This document shows, one piece after another, positions 5,351 to 8,613 of a DNA stretch of 8,613 nucleotides (the stretch's first letter is position 1; each line of letters opens with the position of its first letter). Location of the stretch: contig QFOT01000090.1 in NCBI GenBank assembly GCA_003241285.1, forward strand, positions 1 to 8,613, given 5' to 3'. The notes beneath the pieces are model-generated. The model saw only the letters and a program-made list of their open reading frames with translations, made no database searches and was not told the DNA's origin. The translations under genes were made by a program, and so were the position numbers. The DNA is from Micavibrio aeruginosavorus. GTDB lineage: Bacteria > Pseudomonadota > Alphaproteobacteria > Micavibrionales > Micavibrionaceae.

Positions 5351-8164
5351 TTAATGCGCATCTGCCCAGTTTTTGGCAATACCTGTTTCAACGACCAGCG
5401 GTACCGAAAAATTGGCGACCGCTTCCATTTCGCGTTTGATGATCGGGGCCATGACTTGCGCGTGATTTTCCGGTATTTCGAAGACCAGTTCGTCATGAAC
5501 CTGTAACAGCATCTTGGCGTTTAGCTCGCCGTTTTTGATCAGGCGGTCGAGGCGGACCATGGCAAGCTTGATTAAATCCGCTGCCGTGCCTTGCACGGGC
5601 GCGTTAATCGCCTGACGCTCGGCGCCGGATCGGCGGGCCGGGTTTTTATCCTGAATGCCCGGGATAAAACATTTACGCCCCAGAAGCGTTTTCACATAGC
5701 CGTTTTCACGCGCGAAGGCCTTTGTTTCTTCCATGAAATTGGCAAGCTCTGGAAAGCGCGCGAAATATTGTTTGATATACATACTGGCTTCGGAATTCGA
5801 AATGCCAAGCTGGTTGGCGAGACCGAAACCGGAAATACCATATATAATGCCGAAATTGATTGCTTTTGCTTTACGGCGAATATCGGAGGTCATCTGGTCG
5901 AGCGGCACGTCAAATACTTGGGAAGCGGTGGCCGAGTGAATGTCAATATTGTCGCGAAACGCCTGTTGCAAGGCTTTGATGCCTGCCATTTCGGCGACCA
6001 GTCGCAATTCGATCTGTGAGTAATCGGCAGAGAGTAAAAGCTTTCCTTCTTCCGCGACAAAGGCGGTGCGGATCATTTTGCCTTCCTCGGTGCGGATCGG
6101 GATATTTTGCAAATTCGGATCGGACGAGGACAAGCGGCCTGTCGAGGTCAGTGCCATGGCGTAAGACGTGTGGACTCGCGATGTGGCTGGGATGGCTGCG
6201 AGTTGCAGTGCTTCCGTATAAGTCGATTTCAGTTTCGAAAGCTGACGCCATGTCAGGATTTTTTTGACGAAATCATGGCCTTGAGCGGCAAGGTCTTCGA
6301 GTACATCTACCGCTGTCGACCATTCTCCGGTTTTCGTTTTGCCGCCGCCGGGCAGGCCCATGGAATCAAATAAGACCGCGCCGAGCTGCTTTGGCGAGCC
6401 GATATTAAATTCATGGCCGGAATCTTTATAAATTTCTTTTTCCATCTGGGCGATTTTCTCGCCGAATTGATGGCTTAAAGATTTCAAAACATTGACATCG
6501 ACCTTGATACCATCAAGTTCCATCTGGGCGATAATCGGGCATAGCGGTCGCTCGATATCTTCATAGACAACCGAAACGCGGCTCTGCGCGATCAATGGTT
6601 TAAAATGATTATAAAGACGCAGCGTGTAGTCAGCATCTTCCGCCGCATATAAAGCGGCTTTCATCAATTCGACCTGGTCGAAAGCAATGCGGTTTTTTCC
6701 CGTGCCTGTCACTTCATCATATGTCGTCATTTTATGATCGAAGAAAAGCTGCGCCAGTTCGTCAAGGCCGTGACCGTGCTGGGTACCGTCACAAACATAG
6801 GACATTAAAATCGTATCATCGCACGGCGCGACATTGACGCCTTCCTTGGCCAGCATTTGCCAGTCATATTTCATGTTATGCGCGATTTTTAAAACGCTTG
6901 GGTCTTCGAGAACTGGTTTTAAGAGCTCAATAACGCTAAGTTTTTTCAATTGCGACGGCGTATCCGAATGATCGCCGAATAAATCACCGCCCTTGCAGTG
7001 ACCAACCGGAATGTAGCAGGCCTGACCAGGAGCATAAGATAAAGAAATCCCGCAGAGATTTGCTTTGGCTGGCGTTAAATCCGTGGTTTCGGTATCAAAC
7101 GCCAGAATGCCTGTTTCATAGGCTTTCTCGATATAAAACTTTAAACGGTCTTCCGTGGTGATCAGCTCGTAATTTTTTTCGACATCGATTTGCACCACGG
7201 GCTTCGACGGAGCCAAGGACGGCGCTGCATAATCGCGCTTCAGAGGTTTGGCAACTTCCGCAACATCGATGCCGGTTCTGGCTGAAATCCGCGATACCAG
7301 CGTTTTAAAACCTTGGTATTGCAAAAATGAAATCAGCTTTTCGGAGAATGGATGTTCAGGTTTCAAGTCATTGAGCGGAACGGGGATCGGCACGTTCTCA
7401 TCGAGCACGACCAATTTTTTCGAAATACGGGCATTCTCTATATTGTTTTCCAGAGTTTCGCGGCGTTTGGGCTGTTTGATCTGTGATATGTTGGCGATCA
7501 ATCCCTCGAGGTCGCCATAGAGATTGATGAGCTCGGCGGCGGTCTTGATGCCGATGCCCGGCACGCCCGGGACGTTATCGATAGAATCCCCGGCGAGCGC
7601 CTGAATATCAGTGACCTTGTCCGGTTTAACACCGAATTTTTCGAAGACCTGTTCTTCGCCGATATAGCTTTGCTTGATCGGGTCGAGCATGCGCACTTGC
7701 CCGTTATAGATCAGCTGCATCAAATCTTTGTCCGACGACACGATCACGGTCTTGATGCCTTTTTCGCGGGCGCATCTGGCGTAAGTAGCGATCAGATCGT
7801 CCGCTTCATAACCGTCAAGCTCAAGGCAGGGCAGGCCAAAGGCGGCGGTTGCTTCGCGGATTAACGGGAATTGCGGGATCAGATCTTCCGGCGTTTCGGA
7901 CCGATTGGCTTTGTAGGCCGGGTAAATGTTATTGCGGAAATTATGGCGCGTGGCATCGAAGATGACCGCAACGCGGGCATCAGGATGATCGGACAGCAAT
8001 TTGAAAATCATATTGCAAAAACCCATGACAGCACCGACCGGTGTTTTATCGGACGGGCGCGTCAACGGCGGCAGGGCATGGAAAGCACGGAAGATAAAGC
8101 CGGAGCCATCGATCAGGAATAATTCCTGATCGTCCAGTTCGGGTTTTGCGGCGATTTGGGTCAT
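5351..8164 (-). CDS. polA: DNA polymerase I
   Basis: PolA fills gaps and removes RNA primers during Okazaki fragment maturation and excision repair. At 937 residues it is full length with three intact domains. The 5' nuclease (about 1-300) shows LIDGSGFIFRAFHALP at 17-32, YKANR 84-88, GYEADDLIA 118-126, VSSDKDLMQL 142-151 and ALAGDSIDNVPGVPGIGIKT at 189-208. A linker of about 25 residues follows (306-330). The 3'-5' proofreading domain keeps all its acids: DTET (Asp357, Glu359), NMKYD (Asp434) and YAAED (Asp510). The polymerase domain shows motif A SADYSQIELR at 712-721 (Asp714), the O-helix RRKAKAINFGIIYG at 763-776 (Arg763, Lys767, Phe771, Tyr775), and motif C LLQVHDELVFE at 886-896 (Asp891, Glu892). 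It is therefore predicted fully active, with Phe at the ddNTP-discriminating position. ATG 8164 is 6 nt after the rlmB stop; the GAGGG upstream is unusually close (1-2 nt), but no better start lies before the first conserved motif. Confidence 0.98.
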   Translation of the reverse strand: MTQIAAKPELDDQELFLIDGSGFIFRAFHALPPLTRPSDKTPVGAVMGFCNMIFKLLSDHPDARVAVIFDATRHNFRNNIYPAYKANRSETPEDLIPQFPLIREATAAFGLPCLELDGYEADDLIATYARCAREKGIKTVIVSSDKDLMQLIYNGQVRMLDPIKQSYIGEEQVFEKFGVKPDKVTDIQALAGDSIDNVPGVPGIGIKTAAELINLYGDLEGLIANISQIKQPKRRETLENNIENARISKKLVVLDENVPIPVPLNDLKPEHPFSEKLISFLQYQGFKTLVSRISARTGIDVAEVAKPLKRDYAAPSLAPSKPVVQIDVEKNYELITTEDRLKFYIEKAYETGILAFDTETTDLTPAKANLCGISLSYAPGQACYIPVGHCKGGDLFGDHSDTPSQLKKLSVIELLKPVLEDPSVLKIAHNMKYDWQMLAKEGVNVAPCDDTILMSYVCDGTQHGHGLDELAQLFFDHKMTTYDEVTGTGKNRIAFDQVELMKAALYAAEDADYTLRLYNHFKPLIAQSRVSVVYEDIERPLCPIIAQMELDGIKVDVNVLKSLSHQFGEKIAQMEKEIYKDSGHEFNIGSPKQLGAVLFDSMGLPGGGKTKTGEWSTAVDVLEDLAAQGHDFVKKILTWRQLSKLKSTYTEALQLAAIPATSRVHTSYAMALTSTGRLSSSDPNLQNIPIRTEEGKMIRTAFVAEEGKLLLSADYSQIELRLVAEMAGIKALQQAFRDNIDIHSATASQVFDVPLDQMTSDIRRKAKAINFGIIYGISGFGLANQLGISNSEASMYIKQYFARFPELANFMEETKAFARENGYVKTLLGRKCFIPGIQDKNPARRSGAERQAINAPVQGTAADLIKLAMVRLDRLIKNGELNAKMLLQVHDELVFEIPENHAQVMAPIIKREMEAVANFSVPLVVETGIAKNWADAH

Positions 8165-8170
8165 GCCCTC

Positions 8171-8613
8171 TTATTTAGAGTGTTTTGACGCAATCGCAAA
8201 TAGTGAAATGGCCGCCGCGTTCGAAACATTCAGGCTCGAGATTGCACCGCTGGTCGGTAGTTTGACCAGCAGATCGCAATTTTCCTTGATAAGCGGGCGC
8301 AGGCCCGGGCCTTCGGCACCAAGAACCAGCAAAGTCTTCTCATAAGACGGCGCATCGGAAATGCTGGTGCCGCGTTCATCCAAAGCGAGGCAGAAGAAGC
8401 CTGCTTCTTTCAAGGATTCAATTGCCCGGGACAAATTGGTTTCATAGACAAGCGGCACATGCTCGGCGGCACCGCTTGCGGTTTTAGTAATAAGGCCCGA
8501 AAGCTCCGGCGCATTGCGGCTTTGTACGACAACCGCATCCGCGCCAAAAGCGCAGGCGGAACGTAAAATGGCGCCGATATTATGCGGATCGGTGACCTGA
8601 TCGAGGAGAAGAA
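8171..8613 (-). CDS. rlmB: TrmH/RlmB-family rRNA (guanosine-2'-O-)-methyltransferase (5' part outside window)
   Basis: The C-terminal 146 residues of a SpoU/TrmH-type SPOUT methyltransferase, which uses S-adenosylmethionine to methylate a ribose 2'-OH. The visible frame opens at the window edge with LLLDQVTDPHNIGAILRSA, the family's motif 1 (DxVxDPxNxGxxxR, with the Asn and Arg catalytic), continues with the alpha/beta fold, and ends with motif 2, LVLGAEGPGLRPLI, and motif 3, SLNVSNAAAIS, which form the knot that binds S-adenosylmethionine. RlmB, which modifies G2251 (E. coli numbering) of 23S rRNA, is the best match, judging by KLPTSGAISSLNVSNA and the absence of extra sequence after the knot. 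The missing N-terminal part would hold the L30e-like RNA-binding domain, and TrmH-family relatives cannot be excluded without it. The internal GTG at 8458 is not the start, since motif 1 lies upstream. polA follows after 6 nt. Confidence 0.9.
   Translation of the reverse strand, partial: LLLDQVTDPHNIGAILRSACAFGADAVVVQSRNAPELSGLITKTASGAAEHVPLVYETNLSRAIESLKEAGFFCLALDERGTSISDAPSYEKTLLVLGAEGPGLRPLIKENCDLLVKLPTSGAISSLNVSNAAAISLFAIASKHSK

Noticed and set aside
5591..6019. A 142-codon plus-strand reading frame inside polA.
   Set aside because: It lies opposite polymerase motifs A and B of an intact polA and has no recognisable features or ribosome binding site.
8171..8458. A separate short gene starting at GTG 8458.
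   Set aside because: The same frame stays open to the window edge and carries motif 1 of the TrmH family upstream of 8458, so this is only the end of a longer gene.
1..8613. Mobile elements, CRISPR repeats, tRNA or rRNA genes, phage or defence genes.
   Set aside because: Genes are nearly contiguous, with only two gaps longer than 6 nt (117 and 71 nt). Neither gap holds repeats, cloverleaf sequence or transposase remnants, and all genes are recognisable housekeeping families.

Overview
The window is a densely packed block of housekeeping genes, all on the minus strand, so it reads from right (8613) to left (1). Protein sequence features suggest an alphaproteobacterium: the PheS insertion before the GSGMVHPNVL stretch, the PheT N-terminus MKFTLSWLKEHL, and the rpmI-rplT...pheS-pheT order. 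GC content looks roughly balanced, lower than in many free-living members of that class. This placement is inference, and no 16S gene or other phylogenetic marker is present to fix it.

In transcription order there are three groups. Group 1 (8613-4856) is the end of a TrmH/RlmB-type rRNA 2'-O-methyltransferase gene (start outside the window), then polA (full three-domain DNA polymerase I), then gpt (xanthine-guanine phosphoribosyltransferase), with 6-nt gaps. Group 2 (4738-3988) is rpmI and rplT, encoding ribosomal proteins L35 and L20. It is preceded by a 117-nt gap with a candidate promoter and a terminator-like hairpin, and followed by a strong intrinsic terminator at 3932-3959. Group 3 (3916-1) is a HAD-superfamily hydrolase gene, pheS and pheT (both subunits of phenylalanyl-tRNA synthetase). 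Their stop and start codons nearly touch, and pheT runs off the left edge about 90 codons short of its end.

The theme is translation (rRNA modification, two large-subunit proteins, a tRNA synthetase) joined to DNA repair/replication (PolA) and purine salvage (Gpt). I see no mobile element, CRISPR array, tRNA, rRNA, phage gene or defence system. No plus-strand reading frame looks real. The only non-coding stretches longer than a few bases are 4739-4855 and 3917-3987.

The most unusual points are a lysine/alanine-rich tail of about 55 residues that nearly doubles L35; a HAD hydrolase gene inserted between rplT and pheS, with Asn in place of the second catalytic Asp; and a hairpin plus U-tract in front of rpmI that could be a terminator or a leader regulator. 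I did not find a convincing undescribed system.
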